A stretch of DNA of 64,000 bases from Fontibacter flavus (GCF_042432905.1 NZ_JBHLWI010000014.1:1-64000), one strand, 5' to 3'. Shown: positions 42,216-51,511, numbered from the stretch's first letter. A program made the numbers and translations. Notes: generated by a model not told the origin, from the letters alone.

Positions 42216-42223
42216 TACCTTTG
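42216..42223 (+). promoter_or_regulatory. -7 element (TACCTTTG) of the DciA-like gene
   Basis: An exact TAnnTTTG, five bases before the ATG at 42229, so an mRNA started here would be leaderless or nearly so. There is no clear -33 box. Read-through from hemW is also possible. Confidence 0.45.
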
Positions 42224-42228
42224 AATCA

Positions 42229-42543
42229 ATGGACAAGTACAGGGATCACTCGGGAAGAAAGAAAGAAGTAGCACCATTGCAGGAAGCTTTTGAGGAATTA
42301 TTGAAAGCTTACCGGTTAAAAGACAAGTTTGACGAAAGACAGGTCATTCAAGCTTGGCCTGAAATCATGGGACAAACCGTTGCTAAAAGGACAAGTGGCC
42401 TTCATGTAAAGGAAAAAAAACTTTTTGTTACCATCAACTCTGGACCTGTCAAAAAAGAATTATCGATGAACAGGTCCAAAGTTTTAAGCCTCATTGAAAG
42501 CAAATTTGGTAAAGGGGTAATTGAAGAAGTCGTGTTTCTCTAA
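42229..42543 (+). CDS. DUF721 family protein (DciA-like)
   Basis: A 104-residue cytoplasmic protein of the DUF721/DciA family. The core reads QAWPEIMGQTVAKRTSGLHVKEKKLFVTINSGPVKKELSMNRSKVLSLIESKFG, which matches the KH-like fold of that family. In many bacteria lacking DnaC/DnaI, DciA helps load the replicative helicase DnaB; whether the short Bacteroidota form does so is not known to me. Its stop codon directly abuts that of the convergent DUF4197 gene with no base between. Confidence 0.85.
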   Translation: MDKYRDHSGRKKEVAPLQEAFEELLKAYRLKDKFDERQVIQAWPEIMGQTVAKRTSGLHVKEKKLFVTINSGPVKKELSMNRSKVLSLIESKFGKGVIEEVVFL

Positions 42544-43260
42544 TTAATCCTGAGCTGCAAACACCCGCTTCATCAACGCCGTAGTTCTTTCCATAGGATT
42601 CTCACGGATATTTTTTTCTTCCTGAGCCACTAATAGAAACAAACCATCAATAGCACGTTGCGTTACATAGGCATTCAAATCCGGATCGATTTTTCTATTG
42701 GTAAGCGGAATTGCATTATAGGCATTGGCGATATCTCCATAATACCTTGTCGCCCCAACCTCGTCCAATGACTCCTGAATTCTTGGCTGGAATAAGGAAA
42801 TCAGCTGAGATTCTGTCGTTCTTCTCAAAAACTGTGTGGCGGCATCCGGTTCACCTTTGAGGATATTGAACGCATCCTGAATGGTCAATTGCCTGATGGC
42901 ACTGATAAAGATAGGTTTGGCTTCCATGGCTGCTTTTTCTGCTCCTCTGTTGATGGTCAATAAAGCCCTGTCTACTTCAGCACCTAATCCCATTTGCCTC
43001 AAAGTATTTTCCACTCTTCTGGCATCTTCAGGCAGTAATATTTTGATCAGTTCATTTTTGAAGAAACCGTCAGTCGCAGATGCCTGATCTGCCCCTTTAC
43101 TGATACCTTGTATCAGTGCTTCTTTAAGTCCTTGTGAAACTTCTGTTTGGGTCAAAGGCCCTTGACCTCCTGCAGCTTGTAATATTTTATTGATATCCGC
43201 AGAAGAACATGCGGTCAGTACACTCAAAACAAAAACGAAGAATAAAACAGGATAACGCAT
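42544..43260 (-). CDS. DUF4197 family lipoprotein
   Basis: 238 residues with a lipoprotein signal (MRYPVLFFVFVLSVLTAC, C18). The family blocks are LTQTEVSQGLKEALIQGISKGADQAS, TINRGAEKAAMEAKPIF and the helical C-terminus TNRKIDPDLNAYVTQRAIDGLFLLVAQEE with the IRENP motif. DUF4197 proteins are all-helical and occur in Proteobacteria and Bacteroidota without a known role. A -7 box (TACATTTG on the minus strand, 43304-43311) lies at a suitable distance upstream. It converges with the DciA-like gene and shares no terminator with it that I can see. Confidence 0.88.
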   Translation of the reverse strand: MRYPVLFFVFVLSVLTACSSADINKILQAAGGQGPLTQTEVSQGLKEALIQGISKGADQASATDGFFKNELIKILLPEDARRVENTLRQMGLGAEVDRALLTINRGAEKAAMEAKPIFISAIRQLTIQDAFNILKGEPDAATQFLRRTTESQLISLFQPRIQESLDEVGATRYYGDIANAYNAIPLTNRKIDPDLNAYVTQRAIDGLFLLVAQEEKNIRENPMERTTALMKRVFAAQD

Positions 43261-43360
43261 TTCAGATTTTTTTAAAATTTAACATTATTTATAAAGTAGC
43301 TTACAAATGTAAACAGGATAATTAAGTTAGTTTTGGTAATATTGTGATTGAGAAAAACCG

Positions 43361-45421
43361 ATGATCAAATTATCTAGTCCAAATATCGGAAAAGTAAGCC
43401 TTTTGGTTGCCATCTTAACTTGGCTGGCATTACTTTTTGTGGATATTACCAGAATTTTCGGACTTCTAAACCAACTTGAATCAGGGGTTGCTCCTGAATT
43501 TTCCTATGTTTTGGAGATCATGTTCTTCATCATGGTTTATATTTTTTACAATTACTCCATTGCCCAAAACGAGAGAAATGAATTCTTAAACCTCATTTGG
43601 AGAGGCGCTTCCACAGGATTGCTCGCTCTTGGGGTTTCGCTCTTAATCAGGGCATTTTATTTCCTACTTGGAGATTCCAGACTAGCTACTGACCTTCTGC
43701 TGAGAAATTTCTTTTATCATGTCAACTTTGCCCTTATCACCTTATTTCTGATCTCCTGTACTTTACTTTGGAAGCGTCTAATATTGTACCAAAAAACCAA
43801 AAAAGTAGTACAACAATGGCAGGCCTTTGAGATTTTGCTGTTGATCAGTATGTTTTTTATCTTTTTCAACAAGAATTCTCTGGATTACAGCTTTCTGTTT
43901 GGATTGGTTTTCATCACCATCTTTTCCATCTCTCTTTCGATCAACCTCAAATGGATACCCTATCTGACATTCAAGGAGAAATGGAAATCAATCCTGTTTC
44001 TCTTTATCATTCTAGTATGTGCTTCGTACCTGTTTTTACAATTAATTTCTTATAGTGATGCCAAACAGATTCTTGTCAACCTGACTGATAATTTATTTCT
44101 GATAGGCCTCTTTGCTTTTGTATTTGTTTATTCTCTGTTCAGCTTTTTGGTCACATTATTCAATCTCCCTACCTCATCTGTATTTGAACAGAAGCTGGTT
44201 GAGGCGATTAATTTTCAGCGACTCAGTCAATCAATCAAACCCGGTCAAAATGAAACTCAGGTATTGGATATCCTGATTGATTCCAGCATGAGTGCCTCTT
44301 ATGCAGATGCAGGCTGGCTTGAATTAAAAAATGAGGCTGATACCCCAACTATCATCCACAAAAGGTTTATTGAAAAAGAGGAATTGGCAAAAGTTTATAA
44401 GCTGATCAACGATAGTAAACCATTTAGCCAATTTGATTGGAAAAAAACAGACAATGACAACAAGGTTTTCCAGGGGAAATTAAACCATCCTCTTTATCAT
44501 TCAGCATTAATGATTCCCTTAGTTGTCAATCAGGATACCATTGGCCGCCTCTTTTTGACAAAAGAAGTGAAAGACGGTTTCAACAAGGAAATGGTCAACA
44601 TCATTTCGACTTTTGTGGGACAGGCCTGCATTTCAGTTGAAAACTACCGCTTGCTGAATGAGGCCATTAAAAATGAACGGTATAAGGAAGAACTGAAAAT
44701 CGCCCAGCGCGTTCAAAGGAGCCTTTTACCGGACACCCTCCACCATGACGGAAGTTTTGACATCTGTGGTTTTTCGGTAGCAGCTGATGAGGTAGGTGGG
44801 GATTATTATGAAACACAGCCAATAGGAGAGCATACATTCGCGCTCATAATTGGAGATGTATCCGGGAAAGGAACCTCAGCCGCCTTCAACATGTCCCAAA
44901 TGAAGGGGATATTCCACAGCCTTGTGCAGTTGCACCCAAGTCCAAAAGAATTTTTGACCAAAGCAAATAAAGCTTTAAGTCAGTGTCTGGAAAAGAACCA
45001 CTTTATCACCACTTCTTACTTCAACCTGAATACTGAAAAAAAAGAAATCACTTATAGTAGGGCCGGTCATTGCCCCACACTTTATTACAATAAAGAAAAA
45101 CAAACGTGTGATTATTTGAGTATTGATGGTTTGGGACTTGGTATCATCCGAACCCAACTCTTTGAAAATTATGTATTCGAAAAGACATTTCACTATCAAA
45201 GTGGAGATGTATTGGTGCTGTTTACAGATGGCATAGTGGAAGCCAAGGACGATAAGGGAGTAGAATTCGGATACGAAAGACTGAAAAATGTATTAAAAAA
45301 CTGTGCAGATTTGGACACTGAAAAAATCCAAAACAAGATTATTGAAGAGGTATATCGGTTTATTGGCAAAAATAGTATTGCTGATGATGATTATACCTTA
45401 ATGGTTATCAAGTTCAAATAA
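43361..45421 (+). CDS. Membrane SpoIIE/PP2C-type serine phosphatase with GAF domain
   Basis: 686 residues: seven or eight membrane helices (about 10-265), a GAF-like domain (about 280-430), and a C-terminal SpoIIE-type PP2C phosphatase (about 450-686). Metal-binding aspartates are in DEVGGDYYE (D476, D481), GDVSGKG (D499), FTDG (D623) and DDDY near the end, so it should be active. It is followed by a STAS protein and an anti-sigma-type kinase, so the natural substrate is the phosphorylated STAS protein. The membrane part probably senses an envelope or membrane signal. It heads a three-gene unit. Confidence 0.93.
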   Translation: MIKLSSPNIGKVSLLVAILTWLALLFVDITRIFGLLNQLESGVAPEFSYVLEIMFFIMVYIFYNYSIAQNERNEFLNLIWRGASTGLLALGVSLLIRAFYFLLGDSRLATDLLLRNFFYHVNFALITLFLISCTLLWKRLILYQKTKKVVQQWQAFEILLLISMFFIFFNKNSLDYSFLFGLVFITIFSISLSINLKWIPYLTFKEKWKSILFLFIILVCASYLFLQLISYSDAKQILVNLTDNLFLIGLFAFVFVYSLFSFLVTLFNLPTSSVFEQKLVEAINFQRLSQSIKPGQNETQVLDILIDSSMSASYADAGWLELKNEADTPTIIHKRFIEKEELAKVYKLINDSKPFSQFDWKKTDNDNKVFQGKLNHPLYHSALMIPLVVNQDTIGRLFLTKEVKDGFNKEMVNIISTFVGQACISVENYRLLNEAIKNERYKEELKIAQRVQRSLLPDTLHHDGSFDICGFSVAADEVGGDYYETQPIGEHTFALIIGDVSGKGTSAAFNMSQMKGIFHSLVQLHPSPKEFLTKANKALSQCLEKNHFITTSYFNLNTEKKEITYSRAGHCPTLYYNKEKQTCDYLSIDGLGLGIIRTQLFENYVFEKTFHYQSGDVLVLFTDGIVEAKDDKGVEFGYERLKNVLKNCADLDTEKIQNKIIEEVYRFIGKNSIADDDYTLMVIKFK

Positions 45422-45454
45422 AAACCCAAGGAGTTAAACAGCGTATATTAAGAC

Positions 45455-45793
45455 ATGTTGAATATTGAACATAAAACGACAGGAGACTATTCTGTACTCA
45501 TGCTTTCCGGAGAAGTGGATGCAAGTAACTCCGTGGATTTGGATGCCGCCATTCAGCGCATGTTGGGCGAAGGAGTCCAAAAATTATTAGTTGATGGCAG
45601 TAAGTTAGAATACATTTCATCCGCAGGACTGGGCGTTTTTATGTCCTATCTGGAAGAATTCCAGGAAAAAAATATCCGCTTGGCCATATTTGGTCTGCTG
45701 GAAAAAGTTCATCAGGTATTCATTATTCTGGGACTTGATAAACTCATTCTTATTAAATCCACTCAAGAAGAAGCGCTTGCCGCCATCTCATGA
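45455..45793 (+). CDS. STAS-domain anti-sigma factor antagonist
   Basis: A 112-residue single STAS domain of the SpoIIAA/RsbV class. The phospho-acceptor serine by alignment with SpoIIAA is S56 in EYISSAGLGVF. Unphosphorylated protein would bind the kinase encoded next and release that kinase's other partner; the phosphatase upstream would reactivate it. It overlaps the kinase gene by four bases (ATGA), and lies 33 bases after the phosphatase gene. Confidence 0.93.
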   Translation: MLNIEHKTTGDYSVLMLSGEVDASNSVDLDAAIQRMLGEGVQKLLVDGSKLEYISSAGLGVFMSYLEEFQEKNIRLAIFGLLEKVHQVFIILGLDKLILIKSTQEEALAAIS

Positions 45794-46206
45794 AGGATAA
45801 GTTGAAGCTATATTGCAATACAGGCCAGCTTGTAATTCTCAGGAATTTTTTGGAAAAAATCTTGGATGACACCCCATTATCCGAGATTGAGAGACATCAG
45901 GTAATTTTAGCTGTGGAAGAGGTTTGTGCCAATCTGATCATCCATTCGCATGCATGCAACCCCACTACCTATATTGAACTGAAAACCCGGATTTTAGACG
46001 GTCAGGCAATTTTTGAAATAATGGATTTCGGGGAAGGCTTTAATATTTTGGAATATCAGGAACCGGAAATATCACAGGTGATCAAGACTAAAAGAAAAGG
46101 AGGCCTGGGGATCATGCTGGTCAAAAAAATAATGGACAAAATAGAGTTTGAGTCAAATGGCAGCAAAAATACCTGCCGTTTATTTAAGGAATTGAAATCC
46201 AAATAA
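45790..46206 (+). CDS. Anti-sigma-type serine kinase (RsbW/SpoIIAB-like)
   Basis: 138 residues with the HATPase_c_2 fold. The N box is VEEVCANLIIHSH, G1 is MDFGEGFN and G2 is GGLGIMLVKKIMDKIEF. It should bind ATP and phosphorylate the STAS serine of its neighbour. Classical members hold a sigma factor; no sigma gene is found in this window, and many Bacteroidota modules of this kind act on other partners. The start overlaps the STAS stop by four bases, so the pair is translated together. Confidence 0.92.
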   Translation: MKDKLKLYCNTGQLVILRNFLEKILDDTPLSEIERHQVILAVEEVCANLIIHSHACNPTTYIELKTRILDGQAIFEIMDFGEGFNILEYQEPEISQVIKTKRKGGLGIMLVKKIMDKIEFESNGSKNTCRLFKELKSK

Positions 46207-46254
46207 TTGTTAATAATTAAAGGATAATACCTTAAGTCCCCGAATTTCTTCATT

Positions 46255-46262
46255 TAAATTTG
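46255..46262 (+). promoter_or_regulatory. -7 element (TAAATTTG) of the PPIase cluster
   Basis: An exact TAnnTTTG in the 91-base gap after the kinase gene. It gives a leader of about 30 bases to the ATG at 46298 and suggests that the chaperone genes form a unit separate from the partner-switching module. Confidence 0.5.
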
Positions 46263-46297
46263 TAACATTGCAGTATCGTTTTGGCATGTTATTCAGT

Positions 46298-48304
46298 ATG
46301 AACAAAAAGTATTTATGGTATTCTCTCTTAGCTTTGGCTATTTCCTGTAGTCCAAAAGCTAACTTGGTAAAAGATGATGGTCAAAATGAAGCTCCTGAAC
46401 CATTGATGACCATTGGCAATGAGGATGTCTACTCTGATGAATTTTTATATTTATTGTCCAAAAACCGTCAATTCCAGGAAAAAGAAGAAAAGTTAAGCCC
46501 AGAAGAATTTCAGGAAAACCTGGACCTGTTCATCAACTTCAAATTGAAGGTGAAGGAAGCGGAAAATATGGGACTGGACACTTTGGAAGAGTTCAGACGG
46601 GAATTTGAGATTTTTAAAGAAGACCTGATCAAACCTTTCTTAATCAAAAACTCACTTCAGGAAGGTGAGCTCATGAAGGCTTACAACCGCATGCAGGAAG
46701 TGGTCAAAGCTTCCCATATCCTGATTCAATTTCCCAACAATGCTGGGAGAGAAGATACAATTGCTGTCTTTAGGATGGCTCAAAAGCTTAAAGAGGAAGC
46801 TGAGGCCGGAGCAGATTTCAATGAACTGGCCTATGAACATTCTGATGACCCTTCTGCAAAAGACAATAGGGGAAGTTTAGGGTATTTTACCGCCCTACAA
46901 ATGGTACATCAGTTTGAAGATGCGGCTTATGGTTTGCAGATAGGACAAATTTCCGATCCGGTTTTGACCAACTTTGGTTACCACATCATCAAATTAGAAG
47001 ACCGTAAACCAAACCCAGGGGAAATCAGGGTTTCCCACATTTTGGTGAGAACACAACCAGGAGATCCTGTGTCAGAAGAAAAAGCGCTTCGTAAGGTAGG
47101 CGATATCTATACCGAGCTTCAGAAACCGGAAAGCGACTGGGATGAGGTATGCAAATTATATTCAGAGGATCTTGGAAGCAAAAACTCTGGAGGAAGCCTG
47201 CCATGGATAGGCTTGGGAGCAGTAGTTCCAGAATTTGAAAGGGTAGCTTTTGCATTAACTGAAGAAGGGGAAATCTCTCCTCCTGTAAAAACCCCTTATG
47301 GTTTTCATATCATTAGATTGGAAGAAAGAAGACCAATCGCAAGCTATGAAGATATGGAAGCCTCTATCAAATCCAGAATTCTCCGTGACAGCAGGTCAAG
47401 CATGATTGAATCACAGGTAATGGCCATTCAAAAATCCAGGTATAGTTTTGTTGAAAATGATACCACCATCATCCAAATCCAGGATATTTTCAACCAAAAC
47501 TCAAGAGATGAAGCTAAGAAGTTGATCATCTCTGAAGGATTAGAAGAAAATATACTCTTTTCTGTACAGCTGCAAGATAAGACCGTTGGTGATTTGTTGG
47601 CATTCATACAGGCAGACAAGCAAAATGTGAGGCTTGGAACAAAAAGTTATTTTGAGGCTTGGCTTGATAAATTCATCGAAGTCACCTTGAATGAGACAGA
47701 AGAGAAGGACCTGATGACTAATAATGAGGAGTATAGGCTTTTACTTAAAGAGTATAGGGATGGTATTTTATTGTTTTCTTTAATGAATGAAAACGTATGG
47801 CAAAAAGCCATTTTGGACATTGAAGGACAGCAAAAATTCTATGAAGAAAACAAAGCCAACTATCAATGGAAAGAAAGAGCTAGGGCTTTGATCGTCACCA
47901 TGGGTAAAGAAGAAAGTGTGCCAGCAGTAAGGAGATTCCTGTCTGACAAGGTATATAAACCTGATCTTGCCGATAGGCTTGAAAACACCTTCTTGTTGAA
48001 CAATCCTTTGGCCTTTACGATGGAAGAAGGCTTATATGAATGGGAATCGCATCCTATCTTGATGAAATCAGGAATCAAGCAGGGATTACAGGAAATAAAG
48101 GTGGATGGAAAAATGCTATTTGTCTTAACAGGAGAAAAAGTAGCACCGCAAACTAAAGATTTCAATGAAACAAGAGGAAAGGTAATACAGGATTATCAGA
48201 CTTACCTTGACAATCAATTGGTCAATTCATTAAAAGAAAATTATATCCTCCGAATAAATGAGGATGAAAAAAAGAGAATTTACGATATCGTTGTTGACAA
48301 ATAA
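46298..48304 (+). CDS. Periplasmic lipoprotein with two PpiC-type rotamase domains
   Basis: 668 residues. The chosen ATG gives a clean lipoprotein signal, MNKKYLWYSLLALAISC (C17); earlier starts give a poor signal. An N-terminal SurA-like helical part precedes two parvulin domains: first VKASHILIQFPNN to GSLGYFTALQMVHQFEDAAY and FGYHIIKLEDRKP, then IRVSHILVRTQPG to GGSLPWIGLGAVVPEFERVAF and YGFHIIRLEERRP. About 300 further residues form a helical tail. It should help fold or escort outer-membrane proteins. The next gene begins inside its last 41 bases, so the cluster is tightly coupled. Confidence 0.9.
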   Translation: MNKKYLWYSLLALAISCSPKANLVKDDGQNEAPEPLMTIGNEDVYSDEFLYLLSKNRQFQEKEEKLSPEEFQENLDLFINFKLKVKEAENMGLDTLEEFRREFEIFKEDLIKPFLIKNSLQEGELMKAYNRMQEVVKASHILIQFPNNAGREDTIAVFRMAQKLKEEAEAGADFNELAYEHSDDPSAKDNRGSLGYFTALQMVHQFEDAAYGLQIGQISDPVLTNFGYHIIKLEDRKPNPGEIRVSHILVRTQPGDPVSEEKALRKVGDIYTELQKPESDWDEVCKLYSEDLGSKNSGGSLPWIGLGAVVPEFERVAFALTEEGEISPPVKTPYGFHIIRLEERRPIASYEDMEASIKSRILRDSRSSMIESQVMAIQKSRYSFVENDTTIIQIQDIFNQNSRDEAKKLIISEGLEENILFSVQLQDKTVGDLLAFIQADKQNVRLGTKSYFEAWLDKFIEVTLNETEEKDLMTNNEEYRLLLKEYRDGILLFSLMNENVWQKAILDIEGQQKFYEENKANYQWKERARALIVTMGKEESVPAVRRFLSDKVYKPDLADRLENTFLLNNPLAFTMEEGLYEWESHPILMKSGIKQGLQEIKVDGKMLFVLTGEKVAPQTKDFNETRGKVIQDYQTYLDNQLVNSLKENYILRINEDEKKRIYDIVVDK

Positions 48305-49160
48305 AATCTCGCTGGTTTTACTACTTGTTTTTGTTACTTCCTGTGACCTGTTTAAATTTAAAACAGGCGATGATCAGGAAGATGATCCTATCGTTGCTTC
48401 CATTGACCAACAATATTTAAGGATGTCGGATATTGCTTTGGTCAATACCCAAGATCTTTCTCAGACGGATAGCACCAACATTATCAACAGGTATATCCAA
48501 TCCTGGATCAAAAAGCATTTGATGATCAAGGAAGCTTCCAAATCCATGGCTTTTGATGAAGCGGAGATCAACAGAAAGCTCTTAGATTATAAATATGCCC
48601 TAATGGTGTATGAGTTTGAAAAGGCTTACACAGAAGAAAAGCTGAACAAGGAAATATCCATTGAGGAAATTGCGGCTTATTACGAGGCCAATAAAGAAAA
48701 TTTCACCTTGAAAGAAATTATTGTCCGGGTCAACTTCCTCAAAATAGAAAGAAATAACAACCAAAATAAAAATTTGGAAAGGTTATTGAGATTACCAGAA
48801 GGCCAACAGGAAGGAGCAATTCGGAACATTGCCTTGCAACAGGCCAGTAATTACTTTCTGGAAGACTCAACTTGGGTAAGAATTGATGACATCATCATCG
48901 ATACACCATTGGCCAACAACGGCAATATAGTTGGTTTACTCAGAAACAATAAGCTGATCGTAGTAGAAGACGATCAGTACAATTATTACTTCAGAATCTT
49001 GGAATACAAGCTCCAGGATCAGATTCCTCCAATGGAATTTGTAAAAGAAGAAATTGCAAAGATCCTGATTAACAAAAAAAGGATTCAGCTTGTAGAAGAC
49101 TTACAAAAAGAAATTTATAACCGTGCACTTGAAAATAATGAGTTCAAAATATATGAGTAA
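48264..49160 (+). CDS. Lipoprotein in the SurA/PpiC cluster without a clear rotamase domain
   Basis: About 298 residues with a lipoprotein signal (lipobox VTSC, C27). The N-terminal part (VASIDQQYLRMSDIALV, then KKHLMIKEASKSMAFDEAEINRKLLDYKYALMVYEFE) resembles the helical chaperone part of SurA. The parvulin signatures seen in both neighbours (SHILV, GG-x-LG, FGFH) are missing, so this looks like a chaperone-only member. The start lies inside the end of the previous gene (41-base overlap), and its own end overlaps the next gene by eight bases. A second ATG two codons earlier is possible. Confidence 0.82.
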   Translation: MKKREFTISLLTNKISLVLLLVFVTSCDLFKFKTGDDQEDDPIVASIDQQYLRMSDIALVNTQDLSQTDSTNIINRYIQSWIKKHLMIKEASKSMAFDEAEINRKLLDYKYALMVYEFEKAYTEEKLNKEISIEEIAAYYEANKENFTLKEIIVRVNFLKIERNNNQNKNLERLLRLPEGQQEGAIRNIALQQASNYFLEDSTWVRIDDIIIDTPLANNGNIVGLLRNNKLIVVEDDQYNYYFRILEYKLQDQIPPMEFVKEEIAKILINKKRIQLVEDLQKEIYNRALENNEFKIYE

Positions 49161-50529
49161 AATTAAGTTCATTCTGAGCATTTTTCTTGGATTATCCCTT
49201 TCTTTAGCGAATGCACAAAATACGCAACAAGAAAGCCAAACTCCTTCAGGTCAGGTAATTGATAAAATTGTAGCCAAGGTTAACAATTACATCTTACTTG
49301 AATCTGATGTACAAAGAGCTTATTTGGAAGCCATTGCACAAACCCAGCAAGGCTTTGAAACCCCGACCCGCTGTGCTGTTTTTGAATCGCTGTTGATCAA
49401 TAAACTGATGGTGGCCAAGGCAGAACTTGATTCCGTGATGGTTTCAGATGCTGAAGTAATGATACAAGCTGATCAAAGGTTTTCTATGGTCATGTCACAG
49501 TTTGGAGGAGATGAATCTATGCTGGCGGAAATCTATGGCAAAACAGCTGACCAACTGAAGGCTGAGATTGAAGAGTCTTTGAAAGAGCAGTTGGTGATTA
49601 CAAAGATGCAGCAAAAAATCACTGAAGGATTGACGGTTTCCCCTGCAGATGTACGGAAATTCTACAATTCCATCCACAGAGATTCCCTTCCATTTTTCTC
49701 TGCAGAGGTAACGGTAGGACAAATTGTAAGAAAACCAGTAGTGAATCGAGAAGTCAAGGAAGAAATAGCCAACAGACTCCGAGGATTCAAACAAATGATC
49801 AATGATGGCACTGCTGATTTCCAAACACTTGCACGTGAACATTCCCAAGACCCGGGATCTGCTATGATGGGTGGGGAACTTGGATTCTTCCGAAGAGGTG
49901 AATTGGCACCAGAATATGAAGCTACCGCTTTAGGGCTTAAGCCAGGAGAGATCAGTGATCCAGTTGAAACCATGTTTGGCTTCCACATGATACAGCTCTT
50001 GGAAAGAAGAGGAAATACTTTTAATACACGCCATATACTGATCAGACCATTGCCATCTGAGGAGGATATCAAATCAGCTGAAAGGTATTTGGACAGCATG
50101 AGGACTCAGATTATGGAAAAAAAGATTGAGTTTGCCAAAGCAGCAAAAGAATACTCTGAAGACCGTGCCACTTCTGATAATGGGGGCTTTTTTACTGATC
50201 CACAGAATGGCTCAAGCAGATTAACTTTAAGAACTTTGGAAGATCCCGTATTATATTTCACTTTGGACAGTATGAAGGTCGGTTCTATCACCAAACCAAT
50301 GAGATTTGAGGATGAAAGAGAAGGAACCAAGGTGAGGATTCTTTTCTATAAAGAAAGATTCCCTGCCCATAGAGCCAACATGGACGACGACTACGAGAAG
50401 CTTAAAGCTGCCACCAAAAGAAAGAAAGAAGAAGAAATATTAAGTCGATGGTTCCTTACTGCCAAAGAGGATGTCTTTATTGACATAGACCCTGCCTATG
50501 ACAGGTGTGAAGCCCTGAAGGACAGATAG
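49153..50529 (+). CDS. SurA-like periplasmic peptidyl-prolyl isomerase
   Basis: About 458 residues with a signal peptide MSKIKFILSIFLGLSLSLANA. A SurA N-terminal domain follows (IDKIVAKVNNYILLESDVQRAYLE and LLINKLMVAKAELD). There are two parvulin domains. The first is complete (VTVGQIVRKP, DPGSAMMGGELGFFRRGELAPEYE, MFGFHMIQLLERRG). The second (NTRHILIRP, DNGGFFTDP) is more divergent. This is the best SurA counterpart of the three adjacent genes, expected to escort outer-membrane proteins to the Bam machine. It starts eight bases before the stop of the previous gene and ends at a strong terminator. Confidence 0.92.
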   Translation: MSKIKFILSIFLGLSLSLANAQNTQQESQTPSGQVIDKIVAKVNNYILLESDVQRAYLEAIAQTQQGFETPTRCAVFESLLINKLMVAKAELDSVMVSDAEVMIQADQRFSMVMSQFGGDESMLAEIYGKTADQLKAEIEESLKEQLVITKMQQKITEGLTVSPADVRKFYNSIHRDSLPFFSAEVTVGQIVRKPVVNREVKEEIANRLRGFKQMINDGTADFQTLAREHSQDPGSAMMGGELGFFRRGELAPEYEATALGLKPGEISDPVETMFGFHMIQLLERRGNTFNTRHILIRPLPSEEDIKSAERYLDSMRTQIMEKKIEFAKAAKEYSEDRATSDNGGFFTDPQNGSSRLTLRTLEDPVLYFTLDSMKVGSITKPMRFEDEREGTKVRILFYKERFPAHRANMDDDYEKLKAATKRKKEEEILSRWFLTAKEDVFIDIDPAYDRCEALKDR

Positions 50530-50541
50530 GGCTAAATAGCT

Positions 50542-50580
50542 AAAAAAAAGCCGCTTTGAAATTTCAAAGCGGCTTTTTTT
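50542..50580. terminator. Bidirectional terminator between the surA-like gene and the AraC gene
   Basis: A long perfect palindrome centred at 50561: GCCGCTTTGAAATTTCAAAGCGGC with an A run before and a T run after. The AraC-gene stop codon lies at its right edge. Confidence 0.93.
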
Positions 50581-51511
50581 ATCCCTGTACGTTAATGAGT
50601 GATTCTCTCCTTCTCATTTTACCTGCCGGTAGACCATACATCATTTTAAATCTTCTACAGAAGTAGGCGGTATCTTTATAACCAACTTCTTTTCCAATAT
50701 CCCGGATACTTTTCTTAGAGGTCCTAAGGAGCTCTACAGCAGCTTCCATTCTTTGGTATTCGATGTAATCCTGTGGATTGATTCCTGTCAACATTTTGAA
50801 ATACTGACCTACATAATCTTCAGAAACGTTCGCCACCTTGGCCAAGACTTTATTGGACAGATCCCCTCCAATATTTTTCTTGATATAATTGAACAAATCT
50901 ATCAATCTTGGATCCTTGAAATAAGTGCTGTTGGTCGAAAGTTCTTCCATGAAAAGTCGATTCTTCAGAATATGTCTGACCACTTCGATCACTAACAATT
51001 CTGTATGGATTTTCATTACCCTTTCTTTCCCAGGAGTATTCTGTTCGGATTCTTTGACCATGTCTTCGATAATTGTGGCTACACGATCATTAAATCTTAT
51101 GGTAAAGGGAGGAATCCCAAGTGAATTGAAAAAATTAACCACATCGAAAACCTTTGCTTCAAAGTTGACGATGGTGATACAGTCTTCTTCTAAATTTTTG
51201 ATTTCCTTAAAACTGATGGTTTGAAGGTATTTTTTCTTGTTGTCTTGAAAAGCTTCATTTGATATTTCACTTTTCTTACCCACGGATCCAAAAGATATGG
51301 AAGTTTTCCTACCCGCCGGTATAAAAAGGATTTCTCCTTCATTGACAAGTTCTTGTTCTTCCCCAAATTTCAGAACACCTTGATGCAATAAAACCACCGA
51401 ATTTTCGGTATCCTGATAGTCTAAAACCGAGATGGGTTTTTCTACTTTGTAATTATTGCCTTTTAAAAAGCGAACGCCAACCGATTCTATGACTTTGTTG
51501 TAATATTCCAT
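50579..51511 (-). CDS. AraC family transcriptional regulator
   Basis: 310 residues. The C-terminal 100 or so form the two helix-turn-helix AraC domain (NKVLAKVANVSEDYVGQYFKMLTGINPQDYIEYQRMEAAVELL, then SIRDIGKEVGYKDTAYFCRRFKMMYGLPAGKMR). The N-terminal part looks like a cupin-type sensor (VLLHQGVLKFGEEQELVNEGEILFIPAGR), so a small molecule or protein may be sensed. The target is unknown; the acyl-CoA dehydrogenase upstream on the same strand has its own terminator in between. A clear dyad upstream of the start suggests self-control. Confidence 0.92.
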   Translation of the reverse strand: MEYYNKVIESVGVRFLKGNNYKVEKPISVLDYQDTENSVVLLHQGVLKFGEEQELVNEGEILFIPAGRKTSISFGSVGKKSEISNEAFQDNKKKYLQTISFKEIKNLEEDCITIVNFEAKVFDVVNFFNSLGIPPFTIRFNDRVATIIEDMVKESEQNTPGKERVMKIHTELLVIEVVRHILKNRLFMEELSTNSTYFKDPRLIDLFNYIKKNIGGDLSNKVLAKVANVSEDYVGQYFKMLTGINPQDYIEYQRMEAAVELLRTSKKSIRDIGKEVGYKDTAYFCRRFKMMYGLPAGKMRRRESLINVQG

